DNA of 64,000 nucleotides, from contig NC_050100.1 of NCBI RefSeq assembly GCF_902167145.1, positions 213,088,081 through 213,152,080 on the forward strand, given 5' to 3'. Position 1 is the stretch's first letter; the number at the start of each line of letters is the position of its first letter. Of this stretch, positions 1-11,952 are shown one piece after another. Source of the stretch: Zea mays. Taxonomy: Eukaryota; Streptophyta; Magnoliopsida; Poales; Poaceae. Both the position numbers and the translations under genes were made by a program. The notes under the pieces are model-generated. The model made no database searches. It saw only the letters and a program-made list of their open reading frames with translations, and was not told the DNA's origin.

Positions 1-73
1 AAAGAAGATCATGTTTGCCCATGCAAATCCAAGACCTTCCATGAGCATTTTGGAGGAAAATAGATGCAAAATG

Positions 74-92
74 GAGAGAGAGAGAGAGAGAG
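74..92. repeat. (GA)n microsatellite
   Basis: Short run of GA dinucleotides in purine-rich sequence. No gene is recognisable in the first 180 bases. Confidence 0.8.
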
Positions 93-179
93 GAGGAGGG
101 GAAAGATGCCTCCTTAGATGAGTGTGCTCGAGATGGGAGGGAGAAGGAAGGAGGGAGCATGGTTTTGTAAATTACAACA

Positions 180-534
180 ATCGTTGCTGCCTCGAGCCAA
201 TAGTTGGTAATGATAGACTATATATCACTATTGTCTCAAGCAACAAACCATCAGTGACCTATCAACAATGAATTAAGCCATCACCTGACGATGATAGCCC
301 TAGTACCATTGCTGGTTCATGGCTTAAATCAACAATGATAGATCACTAACAGTCTATGGCTTGAGATGATAGTAATATGGACCTTCATTGTTGGTTTTAA
401 GGTCCCCAAATATTTTTAGATTTTCAAATTAAGAACAACAGTGAAGGATTATCACTGTCAAATGCAAAGCAACAAAGTGATGAGCCAACAGTGATGGTCA
501 GTTTTGTACTAGTGGGAGGAAGTAACATGGTCAA
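180..534. mobile_element. CACTA-type transposon end, partial
   Basis: The segment ends in the inverted CACTA signature (TAGTG at 530-534). The roughly 350 bp inside it repeat short words such as ATCACTGT and GATGATAG in both orientations, as expected of subterminal repeats bound by a CACTA transposase. The other terminus and any transposase lie outside the window, so superfamily assignment rests on the terminus and repeat pattern only. Confidence 0.45.
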
Positions 535-599
535 CATTTGCGAGCTCAACTATGTATTACATGTGTATTGTTGTATCGAGAGCACAATCATAATATAAC

Positions 600-2105
600 T
601 GAAAGTCGCCTAGAGGGGGGGGGGGGTGGATAGGCGAAACCTGAAAATTAAAACTTTATCCCCCAACTAGATCCCTTGATTAGTGGTTAGAACAAGATAT
701 ATAATTATCGGAGTATAAAAACTAAGTCCTTGCTTGTAAAGAGTATTGCTTTCAAATAATGCGGAATTGATAAATTAATACTATTAATAAGTCTATGAGA
801 ATAAAGCAAGAGGCTTAAGTAAGAAGAGTAATAACACAAGTTTTCTCTTGCAATGAGTTGCTTCACTAAATGAGAATATAACTTAAAGCAACACCAAATA
901 GAATTAGCAAAGAGTAATGCAAGAGAAACTTAGAAAGGGAAAGAACAAACAAATCACAAGCAATAAGCACACAAGACACGAGTGATTTGTTTTACCGAGG
1001 TTCGGCCCTCGAAGGCCTAGTCCCCGTTGAGGAGTCCACTTAAGGACGGGTCTTTTTCAACCCTTTCCCTCTCTCCACCAATCACACAAGGATCGGCGAG
1101 CTCTTCTTCTTTTCAAGGATCACTCTCGATCCCACAAGGACCACCACACTCTTTGGTGTCTCTTGCTAGCTTTTACAAGCCTCTAAAACTTTGGAGGAAG
1201 TTCGATGGGAGTCAAAACTCCACGCGCAAATGAACACAAAGATGAAGCTCACACTATCTCTCAATGGATCTCACAAGGCACTAGGGCTAAACTCAATTGA
1301 GTAGCTCTCAATTGCTTGCACTCTCTTTTGTGGCACTTGTGTTGGTTGTAGTGGGCTAGATCTTGTGTATAGGATGTATCAATGAATATATGTGATTGGG
1401 AGGGCTTGAGTATGTCAACTAGATGACTTGGAATGTTGCTTGGGCTCCCTCACCATGAAGTGGACGGTTGGAGTGGTATTTATAGCCCTCAACCACCTAT
1501 ATAGCCGTTGGGGCGTATCTGCCAGAAATTGCACTGGCGGACGGTCCACGGCTAGGGCCCGGACGGTCCGCGACCCTCCAACGGTCGATTCTGACATCTT
1601 CAACGGATACTTCTGACAGATCAACGGTTAGATCAACGGCTATCTGCCTCGGTGACACCACGCGGACGGTCCGCCCTTGGTCCCGGACGGTCCGCGCCAG
1701 CTATATAATTCCTTTTGATCAACTTGTCACCTTCGGGCTGAACCAGGTCTTCACCTGCGGACTGTCCGCGAATTATAGCCGGACGGTCCGCGCGTTGTAG
1801 CTGGACGGTCCGTGGTTTAGTCGGACTGTCCCTGATTTGTAGTTCCTGGTCGAAGTCAACTCGGTGTCGCGGACTGTCCGCCGCAAGGGCCCGGACGGTC
1901 CGCGCATAGTCTGTTTTTCCAAAAAGCTTCTCCTGTCCGGAATAATCTACGGTATTCCGGACAGTCGATTTAGTATAGTTGTAGATGAACCTTTGGCACC
2001 TGTAGAGCATATAATCTAGAACAAACTAGTTAGTCTAATTATTTGTGTTGGGCAATTCAACCACCAAAATCATTTAGGAAAAGGTTTGAGCCTATTTCCC
2101 TTTCA
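600..2105 (-). repeat. 3' LTR of the reverse-oriented SIRE-like element
   Basis: Begins TGAAAGTCGCC and ends CCCTTTCA on the plus strand. It is nearly identical to 7889-9391 and contains many CGGACGGTCCGC-type palindromic repeats between about 1540 and 1910. A 12-base G run at 615-626 is three bases longer than in the partner LTR. Short open frames inside are repeated in both LTRs and are not genes. Confidence 0.95.
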
Positions 2106-2106
2106 A

Positions 2107-2119
2107 TCTCCCCCTTTTT
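2107..2119 (-). other. Polypurine tract of the SIRE-like element
   Basis: On the minus strand this is an AAAAAGGGGGAG-type purine run directly abutting the 3' LTR, the expected plus-strand DNA primer in reverse transcription. Confidence 0.75.
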
Positions 2120-2521
2120 GGTGATTGATGCCAACACAAACCAAAGCAAATATATAAGTGTAGAATTGAACTAGTTTGCATAAGGTAAGTGCAAAGGTTA
2201 CTTGGAATTAGACCAAATTACCTTTAAGTTTTAGACCATGCTTGCACCAATTGTTTTGTTTTTGCAAACTCTTTTGGAAATTCTTTTCAAAGTGTTTTGC
2301 AAAACAGTCAAAGGATAAATGAATAAGATTTTGAGAAGCATTTTCAAGATTTGAAATTTTCTCCCCCTGTTTCAAATGCATTTCCTTTGACTAAACAAAA
2401 CTCCCCCTTAATGAAATTCTCCTCTTAGTGTTCAAGAGGGTTTTAAGATATTGATTTTGAAAATACTATTTTCACCCCCTTTTGAACACAATAAGATACC
2501 AATTTGAAATTTACCAATTGA

Positions 2522-3022
2522 AAATAGAGTATTCGGCAAAGACATCGCTTCCACTCAACTCCATTGGGATTATCCACTCTTTGCCGGTATCCCGCCGTCT
2601 CTCCGTATTTGGTATAATCTTCACTCATGTTTTATTTGCCAAAGGGGGAGTTTTTCAAGGGCTTATATTTCACTCAAAGTATCCGTTTTTGGCGATTCAT
2701 GCCAAAGGGGGAGAAAGTATTAGCCCAAAGCAAAAGGACCGTACCACCCACCACCTAGTTTTAGAAAATTATTAGTTTTCTAAAACTAGGTGGTGGGTGG
2801 TACGGTCCTTTTGCTTTGGGCTAATACTTTCTCCCCCTTTGGCATGAATCGCCAAAAACGGATACTTTGAGTGAAATATAAGCCCTTGAAAAACTCCCCC
2901 TTTGGCAAATAAAACATGAGTGAAGATTATACCAAATACGGAGAGACGGCGGGATACCGGCAAAGAGTGGATAATCCCAATGGAGTTGAGTGGAAGCGAT
3001 GTCTTTGCCGAATACTCTATTT
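2522..3022. repeat. Near-perfect 2 x 247 bp inverted repeat inside the SIRE-like element
   Basis: Arms 2522-2768 and 2776-3022 are reverse complements with a 7-base spacer (2769-2775); I saw no mismatch on reading. Both arms contain CCAAAGGGGGAG motifs like the 3' untranslated region of SIRE elements, so the palindrome looks like an inverted duplication of the element's own sequence. A transcript of the element would fold here into a hairpin with a stem of almost 250 bp. Confidence 0.93.
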
Positions 3023-5964
3023 CCCTTTCAATCTAAGACTTAATACATGAGATGCTCATGAAAACATATTAGTCTTAGCCTTGGCACACAATAAAGATAA
3101 GAATTATGCAAATGTACCAAAGGAAAGAGACATGATTAAAAAGGATATGTCAATTAAGCTTAAACAATTTTATACAATATAGATTGCTCCCCCTAAATAT
3201 GTGCATAGAGAGGAAAACAATTTTTTTTGGTCTAAAATGCCAAGTGCACATAATTAGGTTAATGAGACCATGTCTATATCATAAAGAGTGTAAAGTGCAT
3301 TGTGTCATAGTATAAGTGTGATGTTCATGACATTTTATGCACTTATGAAAGCATGTTATAAATATCTCAAGCATTTACCCTTAAGGATTTCAAGGAGACT
3401 TAAGGACCATCCACCTTTTGGAACAAAAGGCAGCTTATCCTCGTTACAAGGTTAAGCTTTAAGCTCCTTGACAATAAAATTACTTCACCCAGTTTAAACA
3501 AAGATGTAAAAAATGAATGTTTGAGAAGTTAAACTAGGTATGAAGCAGGTATAATGCAAAGGACATGCTTTCTCTTCCTTCTATCTAAGATATGCAAAGA
3601 ATGCTTATAAGAGGAAGATTTGGGTACATGTTTGAATGAAAGGAAGTAGTTTTACCGTTTTGTTCCTTCGCATAGAGACGCTCTCTTCATTGTGCTTTGT
3701 CCTTAGTCTTAGATGCTTAAGACCTATTCTTAATGACAATATATGGAAATATTTTGCACAAGAGAGAGTTCTACAACTAGTGATCTTTTCAAGTTATTGT
3801 TAGCATATATCAAACGGATCACAAGTTGCATAAATGTATCATGAATTCTCCTTTTAACTTAGTGCATATCAAGATAGATGTCGATTGAAATTACCAAACA
3901 ACAAATTGAAATCAAATTGAAATTACATGAGACACTAAGAAGCACAAGTGATAATTGAAGTTATTCAATGACCAAACAACAAATGCGATCAAAAGAACAA
4001 CATAGGCATTAGATTTGCAATCAAGCTCAAAAATAGGAGAATCCAATAAATATGCTACTTTAGCAATGAAAACTACAATCCTTGATAAAGATGACATCAC
4101 TTTAACAAGATGGATTAATTTGAAGTAGCATACTTTATGAGAAACTTAATCTCATGCAAGAGACTCTATGAAATTACTAAGATAAAGTGACAGTCTCATT
4201 GCAATCAAGATGTAGATAGAGGCTCCCCCTAGAGATATGCATCAAGTATTTGAATGAATGGATGCATTTACTTTAAGGACAAATAGAGAGAAGCATTATA
4301 CATCTTGATCAAGGCTCATTAAATTTGCAATAAACAACTTGAGCCTGGTATTCTCATTATGAAAGGATTTAGAACACTCACAACCACACCATTGATTGTT
4401 TCGTAGAAGTAGGTGGTGTTGTTCTTGATGTTCTCCTCTTTCATTTGAGAGTCCTCCCTTTGCAGTGGTTTTTTTTTCTTTCAAACTTATTGAAAATACT
4501 CAAGAAGGATGTTAGTAACACAAGGGAGTATATAATGAAGGATGATTTCTTTTAGATAGGAAATAACACAGTTCATCATCCATAAGTCACACAGACATGA
4601 AGTAAAATCCTTAACATTAGTGCACTTTTACTTGAAAAGAGGAACATGCACTATTTAACAATTTGATCAATCATAGGAATTTAATTCTTCATATTGAACT
4701 TTAATAATTATTATATAAAACAATTCAATATGAGAACATTTATTGCAAAGGTATGAATATATTCTAATGGATAAGTGCATTAATGAGAATGAGATTGAAT
4801 GCACAACTTAGCCAATTTAAATTTAATAAAGAATCTATTTCTTCACAAAGACATAATTTAGAGTAAACAAGTATTGATGGGAACTATATTAAAGAGATGA
4901 GTTCCCATGCCTTTGCTTTTTACCTTTCTTCCTTTGGGTGAAGAGCAACCCATGAGGCTTGTGCACTTTCTTTTGTAGATATTCAAAAGTAAGCTCAAGA
5001 GATGCTTTGTTAGTAATACAAGCACTAGTTTCCATGTTTGTAATCATTTTGATAAGGAATGAAAAGCTAGATTACTAAAACATGGAAACTTCATAGCATG
5101 AACTAGATTATCCATAGATGATGTTATGCTCAATTTTCACTCATAAAACAAGCATAAAAAATCCTTTGAGATTAGGAATAAATCTAATTCATGATTTGGA
5201 AAGTGATAAATGTGAAAGAATCATATCCAATTTTGAGCAAGTAGAAATACATCATAAAACATTGGATTGATTTTTCTTTTCATGTTAGTTTACACGCTTT
5301 CAAAGAGAAACTTATTCTCTACAAGTGAGACTACTTTGGGTTACTTAAATAAAATCAATAGTCTCACTAATCTAGTTATAGAGAGAGTTTTCCTTTTATA
5401 AGTGTCCTAAGGATTTGAATTCCTTACATAACACCTTGTTCTTTTAGGAACTTGAAAAATCTCTCTATATCTAGATACATGGCAATAATAGAATAACTTA
5501 GCGAAAAACATGCCATGTGGTACTTCCAACAATTTAAAGCATGTAGATTGTCATAGGATGGAAATGATGAGTATGCAATCTACCATATGATAGAAAATTC
5601 TTCAAAGAATGGTAACATAAATTTAAAGGTATTTGAAGTGCTTCAATTTTTCTATGTGACTACACAAGACGCATAAGAAATGATATTCTAAAATACTTGC
5701 ACTTAAAAGATAAGTGTTACTATCCTTTGGCTTTCCTCCATGTTGTAGGCCTTGATTTTTGCACATGATATCTCTTCACTTCCTACAACATATAATAACT
5801 TCCTCGAGATGATATGAGTTTAGGACATAGCAATTTGAAAAATAACCTTGGGTCAATCATATATATAGATCATTGAAGATTGATAGCTTGAGTTGATAAC
5901 AATTGGATGAACTCTCTCAAGCACCCCAAAGACTTCATATCATCTCCTTCTCCTACAAATCTTG
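3023..5964 (-). other. AT-rich internal region of the SIRE-like element without recognisable genes
   Basis: About 2.9 kb between gag and the palindrome. It has only short open frames and no recognisable pol motif on either strand. It replaces the place where an autonomous copia element carries pol. Confidence 0.7.
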
Positions 5965-7842
5965 TCAAGCATATTTTGGTACCCATCGCTTGATGGGTCC
6001 ATCATGGTTAGTTAACAAAGATCTAGGAACCCAAAAGTCCTTTGTGTTAGCACTAGGTAAAATTTCCTTTCTAGCACAAGTTGCAATTTTGGGTTGCCTA
6101 GTTATATGAGAATTAATTGACAAGCTAGGAGTGGAATTGTTACCAATGGGACAATCCTTGCATTGATGTCCCTTCTTTCGGCATGTGTAGCATAGGCGTT
6201 TTTCAAGTTTTGAAGCTTTCTTCTTTCCTTGCTTGTTGCTTGCTACATGGTTAGTAAAAACTTTCTTTTCTAACCTTATGCCTTTTTGTTTTAAATGGGG
6301 ACAAGATCTAAGCAAGTGTCCCTTCTTGGAGCATTTAAAACAAAGTCTATCATCCTTGTTAATAATCAAGCCATTTTTAATGTAGGGACATGACCTAATC
6401 AAGTGCCCCTTTTCAAAGCATTCACTACACCTCTTAATGTGAATTGTGGCTTGATCATTACCTTGGATGTTACCTTTTGTGGAGGCGTGATTGAGGCTTT
6501 TGGAGGAGGTGTTGAATTTCTTCTTTTGTTTCTTCCTCTTGGCAATCCTCAAATCCTTGACATTTTCTTCAAGGGATGTAGTGCATGCCACGGTTGTTCC
6601 CGTCTCAAGCTTCTTCACCATGAGATCACGGTTATCTTGAGAAGGTTGGGCAATGCATTTCCCTTTTAGTTGTGTCAAGCTCATCTTTAGCCTCTCATTT
6701 TCTTCCTTGAGCTTTTGATATGAATCATCGTTTGTTCCTGCAAATTCTAGCTCAAAGGAAGATTTGCTTGTCGACGGACAACAAGCATTAGCACATGGTA
6801 ATATAGTATCAATTTGAATGCATGTGCATGAGTGAGGTTGTTGGGATTTTAAATTTTCTATCACAACCTCATGAGCAATGTTTAATATGATATGATCATC
6901 TCTAAGATTTTCATGAGAGCATAGGAGCATATCATATTTTTCTTGAAAAGCTAGATTTTCAATTTTTAGCTTTTCTACTTGGTCCTTAAGCAAGGTATTC
7001 TTATTTACTAATTGAGCTATACAATGTAAAGCGTTATCTTGCTCAATTGAAATAGTTTCATACCTTTGGACCAAATCAACATGAGAGCACTTTAGCTCCT
7101 CATGTTCTTTAGTCAACTCGTCAAAGCATTGCATCTTCATGGAGAGAATACTTTCTAGCCTTTGACGAGCTTCGCCTTGCTCTCTCGCTCTTTCTAGAAG
7201 TTTGAGTATGACCGCCTTATCTTCTTGGCTTAGGCGAGCGTAGAGTTGCACAAAGCTTCTTTCTTCCTCCTCATCCTCATTTGTGCTTCCGCTATCATTT
7301 GCATTAGCCACGCAACACATGTGGGAATCGAAATGGGAGGACAAACCTTTTGGAGAGGTGGATTCATCGTTTGGTCTCCATCGATCATTTTCTTCTTCTT
7401 CCTTGCAAGGGTTAGTATCACAAATACTAAAGGAAGTAGAGGCACACAATGGACTATCATAATAGGACTCATCAAATTTGCTTCTAATTCTAGTCCAAAT
7501 ATCATGCGCATCATGGATTGATTCGTCATAATTTGATATGAAGGCACGATAATCTTCTTTACTAAGAGAATTAGTTAAGATGTCAAAAGCTAGATAGTTT
7601 AAGCGATAACATCTTTGATCTTCCTCGGAATTAATTTTTCCATTGAAATTAGAGGGAAAAATACTCTTGTCTATAATTTGTTCTAATCGTGGATCTATGG
7701 TTCTAAAAGCATTTATCACACTAGAGGACCATGAGTCATAATTAGAACAATCATCAAATAATATTTCAAGAGTTACCTCCTTTTGAGTTGTGTTCGATGG
7801 AGGAGTCTTCTTGTTCTTTTGGGATCTTCTATGAGCCATCAC
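5965..7842 (-). CDS. Gag-like protein with three CCHC zinc knuckles
   Basis: Intact frame of 625 codons. The first Met lies 32 bases past the primer-binding site. The N-terminal part (about residues 25-150) resembles the UBN2-type gag region of copia elements, with a WSSSVINAF motif. A Lys/Glu-rich stretch at about 190-300 could form a coiled coil. Three CX2CX4HX4C knuckles follow at about 472-485, 501-514 and 551-564, set in Lys/Arg-rich sequence, and the protein ends in a VPKYA tail. Gag would form the capsid and bind element RNA. The intact frame in an element lacking pol suggests packaging in trans. Three knuckles contrast with the single one in the SIRE element at 61019. Confidence 0.85.
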   Translation of the reverse strand: MMAHRRSQKNKKTPPSNTTQKEVTLEILFDDCSNYDSWSSSVINAFRTIDPRLEQIIDKSIFPSNFNGKINSEEDQRCYRLNYLAFDILTNSLSKEDYRAFISNYDESIHDAHDIWTRIRSKFDESYYDSPLCASTSFSICDTNPCKEEEENDRWRPNDESTSPKGLSSHFDSHMCCVANANDSGSTNEDEEEERSFVQLYARLSQEDKAVILKLLERAREQGEARQRLESILSMKMQCFDELTKEHEELKCSHVDLVQRYETISIEQDNALHCIAQLVNKNTLLKDQVEKLKIENLAFQEKYDMLLCSHENLRDDHIILNIAHEVVIENLKSQQPHSCTCIQIDTILPCANACCPSTSKSSFELEFAGTNDDSYQKLKEENERLKMSLTQLKGKCIAQPSQDNRDLMVKKLETGTTVACTTSLEENVKDLRIAKRKKQKKKFNTSSKSLNHASTKGNIQGNDQATIHIKRCSECFEKGHLIRSCPYIKNGLIINKDDRLCFKCSKKGHLLRSCPHLKQKGIRLEKKVFTNHVASNKQGKKKASKLEKRLCYTCRKKGHQCKDCPIGNNSTPSLSINSHITRQPKIATCARKEILPSANTKDFWVPRSLLTNHDGPIKRWVPKYA

Positions 7843-7874
7843 TTCGAGTTGTTAGACTCAAGATGAAGTGCCTA

Positions 7875-7886
7875 GCTCCGATACCA
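7875..7886 (-). other. Primer-binding site of the SIRE-like element
   Basis: The minus strand reads TGGTATCGGAGC, close to the complement of the plant initiator-Met tRNA 3' end, two bases from the 5' LTR boundary. Confidence 0.8.
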
Positions 7887-7888
7887 AT

Positions 7889-9391
7889 TGAAAGTCGCCT
7901 AGAGGGGGGGGGTGGATAGGCGAAACCTGAAAATTAAAACTTTATCCCCCAACTAGATCCCTTGATTAGTGGTTAGAACAAGATATATAATTATCGGAGT
8001 ATAAAAACTAAGTCCTTGCTTGTAAAGAGTATTGCTTTCAAATAATGCGGAATTGATAAATTAATACTATTAATAAGTCTATGAGAATAAAGCAAGAGGC
8101 TTAAGTAAGAAGAGTAATAACACAAGTTTTCTCTTGCAATGAGTTGCTTCACTAAATGAGAATATAACTTAAAGCAACACCAAATAGAATTAGCAAAGAG
8201 TAATGCAAGAGAAACTTAGAAAGGGAAAGAACAAACAAATCACAAGCAATAAGCACACAAGACACGAGTGATTTGTTTTACCGAGGTTCGGCCCTCGAAG
8301 GCCTAGTCCCCGTTGAGGAGTCCACTTAAGGACGGGTCTTTTTCAACCCTTTCCCTCTCTCCACCAATCACACAAGGATCGGCGAGCTCTTCTTCTTTTC
8401 AAGGATCACTCTCGATCCCACAAGGACCACCACACTCTTTGGTGTCTCTTGCTAGCTTTTACAAGCCTCCAAAACTTTGGAGGAAGTTCGATGGGAGTCA
8501 AAACTCCACGCGCAAATGAACACAAAGATGAAGCTCACACTATCTCTCAATGGATCTCACAAGGCACTAGGGCTAAACTCAATTGAGTAGCTCTCAATTG
8601 CTTGCACTCTCTTTTGTGGCACTTGTGTTGGTTGTAGTGGGCTAGATCTTGTGTATAGGATGTATCAATGAATATATGTGATTGGGAGGGCTTGAGTATG
8701 TCAACTAGATGACTTGGAATGTTGCTTGGGCTCCCTCACCATGAAGTGGACGGTTGGAGTGGTATTTATAGCCCTCAACCACCTATATAGCCGTTGGGGC
8801 GTATCTGCCAGAAATTGCACTGGCGGACGGTCCGCGGCTAGGGCCCGGACGGTCCGCGACCCTCCAACGGTCGATTCTGACATCTTCAACGGATACTTCT
8901 GACAGATCAACGGTTAGATCAACGGCTATCTGCCTCGGTGACACCACGCGGACGGTCCGCCCTTGGTCCCGGACGGTCCGCGCCAGCTATATAATTCCTT
9001 TTGATCAACTTGTCACCTTCGGGCTGAACCAGGTCTTCACCTGCGGACTGTCCGCGAATTATAGCCGGACGGTCCACGCGTTGTAGCTGGACGGTCCGTG
9101 GTTTAGTCGGACTGTCCCTGATTTGTAGTTCCTGGTCGAAGTCAACTCGGTGTCGCGGACTGTCCGCCGCAAGGGCCCGGACGGTCCGCGCATAGTCTGT
9201 TTTTCCAAAAAGCTTCTCCTGTCCGGAATAATCTACGGTATTCCGGACAGTCGATTTAGTATAGTTGTAGATGAACCTTTGGCACCTGTAGAGCATATAA
9301 TCTAGAACAAACTAGTTAGTCCAATTATTTGTGTTGGGCAATTCAACCACCAAAATCATTTAGGAAAAGGTTTGAGCCTATTTCCCTTTCA
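7889..9391 (-). repeat. 5' LTR of the reverse-oriented SIRE-like element
   Basis: Direct copy of 600-2105 with about four transitions. It carries the promoter side of the element, and transcription would run leftward into gag. The target duplication ATAAC follows at 9392-9396. Confidence 0.95.
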
Positions 9392-9396
9392 ATAAC

Positions 9397-11838
9397 ATAC
9401 ATGATGAGTTGTTGTGAGATCCCAAGGTTAACTCATAACTCCTTAAATGGTGTTGAAGCAAACATAGGTCACACACCAAATAGGGTTAGATCGTTTGTAT
9501 CATCACAGACTGTAGAACGGAGCGGATAACCAACACTCTTTTATGGTAAAAAAGTAAAGAACGGTGAGGCTTACGAGTAAACCACTAAATGATAGTGAAT
9601 CATGCTTACATGATAGAGAATGGCTAGTTTCTAGGTAAACTAGAAAAACATCAAAGATTCGCTCAGGAGCGACACGTCGGAGCAAAAGACGTCACTGGAT
9701 TGCCCTAGGTTGGCATACAATCATAGAGCACCATCCTTGGTCGTCAGATTAAGTAATGACATCAGCATGCAGTTGAAGAGGGATTATACGAAAAGAGTTA
9801 TGAGTAGATTGATTTTTTATTTTTTATTGATTATGTGTGTTAGGCACCTCAATCGACTGTGGCCTTATAAGGAGGAGATGATCTTATCCCTCAAATGATC
9901 GAAACCCCTTCTAAAACACGTCAAAACACAAGTTAGATCCTAACTCGACCATAGAAATCAGTCTGACCGTTTTTTCTGTAAGGGCATATACAACCTAACT
10001 AAACGAGGGGTCTTTAGGGAGCTAAGTGAAAAATAATCAAGAGACAGGCTTTTTGTCAATAGCCCGTTTCTACACGACTCTCTATACATAATGTGTATTG
10101 ACTGCGTTTATTATCCGGAGGTTCAGGATTGTATCACTCGGTCTTTAAACTGTCTCTTGTATTTGGAAAACTGTTCCAAGAGCTTAGGGTTGTACATACC
10201 CTAAGTTAAGGCATGAAAACCTTTCAATATTTGTAATTAATTTGTCGAGATTCGAAAAGTAATGGTGCAATCCGTTCTATTTGAGAAAGTTGAAAAATCA
10301 AGACTGACCGACCAGATGAAAATGGGTATCCGAACTGTTATAACAAATCTAATATTTTAAAATAGATATGTATAAATTTTGATGCAAATCTTTTTTTGTG
10401 TTATCAAGCACATTATTACAGCTAATAATAAAAATTTATATAAATTGTTTTGTGCATTATTTGCTTTCTACAACAAAAAAAGAAAAAAAATATTCATATT
10501 TGTACCTGAATTGTAACGAATTTTATATCTATCGTTTGGAAGATATATGATAGATTTAAGATTTACTTTTAATGAAACATTACAAGCTCAATGTTAAAAA
10601 CAAATACATAAATTTACGTAGTAGATTTTATATCATTTTTATTTACAATAAAAGAAAAAAACCACAAAATTGATATTCAAATAAATACCCGTTTTCATCG
10701 CTGCTGTTGGTAACCGGCCAGCCCTGTTTCAGCTGGATTAGCACCCTTCAAAGTTGTTTTGATTTAGTTTGGACTCCGAATAAGTTGATATCCTAATATA
10801 TCTTCAGATAGTCTCGACGATACAAATATAATGGCAGAGTTTTTTATACACTTTGAACAATGCGTCAACAATTGGTATTTTGTTCATATAAGTCCATAAC
10901 TTTCATGGTTTGACTAATAAGGTGACATTTGTCAGCTCAACAACAGTATATACATGTGTAGCACTGTACCAGAACGCTATCTTAGGATGTCTCTAACCGC
11001 TACTCTATGACGTTTACTATCATATTCTATATTTTAAACTTCACTTTATAAACAATATAATCTGCAGTACAATATGCCGACAGACAACAGGACTGCATGG
11101 CGAGTTGACACTAGTGTTATTTTTGTGAAGTACTTTCGTCCTATTTGTCTTTGGAACCCATGCTTTTCGAAAGGGTCCATAAATTAATTAGTTGGGCGTC
11201 TATTTCAGCTTTTTGTTGCAATAATTAATCCGACCTGGATTTCGTTTCTAAAAAGAAAGACGCATGCAGCACTGAAAGATTGAGGTTGAAATACCTGCTG
11301 AAAGCGATAAGGTAGTTAGAAGACGCTTTCGTTTCATTCACTCGGTTGTACTGTACGTAAACCTTGGTCACTTGTATCTTATCCGCAAGAGCCCGCAACT
11401 AGCCGACGTGTGGTCACTGCAAAAATCCTGCATGCGCGTCCATCAACCTTGGACTGGTCATTATTACTACTTGACTGTTGTTTGCTGTTACTACCAAATT
11501 CAAAAGCCCTTCACTGCAGTTCGCCTGAACATCTGAACACCTCCACAGTCCACACAAGGACCACGAGTTCAGGGACCATGGATTCCAGTTCTTCTTTCTT
11601 TCTTACTATACGAAAGACGGGTTTCAAGTTCGTCTTCCTCAGTTCCTCGCCATAACGTGTGGAGGTGCATATACACTGACCTGTCCATCTGAGTTTTGAT
11701 GATGATGCTGGCTTTGATCCAGTATAGCTGACATTATGTGGTGGGCAGCTACCGTGTTCGTCATTGTTGCTGTCCCACAGGTCTCTCCGTCTCTGTCTGT
11801 GGCCTCTGACGAGTGATCATCGTAGGCCGTTCCAGCGC
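9397..11838. other. Intergenic sequence upstream of the KCS gene
   Basis: AT-rich spacer of 2.4 kb with no gene or RNA recognised. A degenerate inverted pair GATGAAAATGGGTAT (10315) and its complement near 10685-10699 may be an old hAT-type MITE, but no matching target duplication was found. The last several hundred bases should contain the KCS promoter. Confidence 0.6.
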
Positions 11839-11845
11839 TTTAAAT
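11839..11845 (+). promoter_or_regulatory. Possible TATA box of the KCS gene
   Basis: TTTAAAT about 108 bases before the chosen start codon, followed by pyrimidine-rich sequence typical of a plant transcription start. Position-based inference. Confidence 0.35.
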
Positions 11846-11952
11846 TCTCCCTGCCTCTCCTCGTCTCGCTTCACTTCAGTAATCAGTGCTCGCTAGCCCA
11901 CCACGCCCTGAACCTAGCCCGGACACCCGCCAGGACAGGCCAGCCCAACGCG

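Larger units (their letters stand above)
600..9391 (-). mobile_element. SIRE/Opie-Ji-like Ty1-copia retrotransposon, gag-only, non-autonomous
   Basis: Complete element in reverse orientation. It has two LTRs of 1506 and 1503 bp, each TG...CA, and a perfect 5 bp target duplication ATAAC (595-599 and 9392-9396). Reading on the minus strand the order is 5' LTR (7889-9391), a primer site resembling the initiator-Met tRNA end, a 625-codon gag, about 3.9 kb without recognisable coding sequence, a polypurine tract and the 3' LTR (600-2105). No protease, integrase, reverse transcriptase or RNase H could be recognised, so movement would need enzymes from an autonomous relative. The LTRs differ by about four substitutions, all transitions, plus a G-run length change, so the insertion is young. 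Confidence 0.93.

Noticed and set aside
2482..2963. Pair of opposite-strand frames encoding the same peptide
   Set aside because: This is the direct consequence of the palindrome, not two genes.
10315..10699. Possible hAT MITE with GATGAAAA(T/C)GGGTAT ends
   Set aside because: The ends match for about 15 bases but no 8 bp target duplication or subterminal repeats were found. It is mentioned only within the spacer entry.
11764..11952. Upstream extension of the KCS frame
   Set aside because: It adds a Leu/Ser-rich leader not seen in the family and covers the likely TATA box and 5' UTR.
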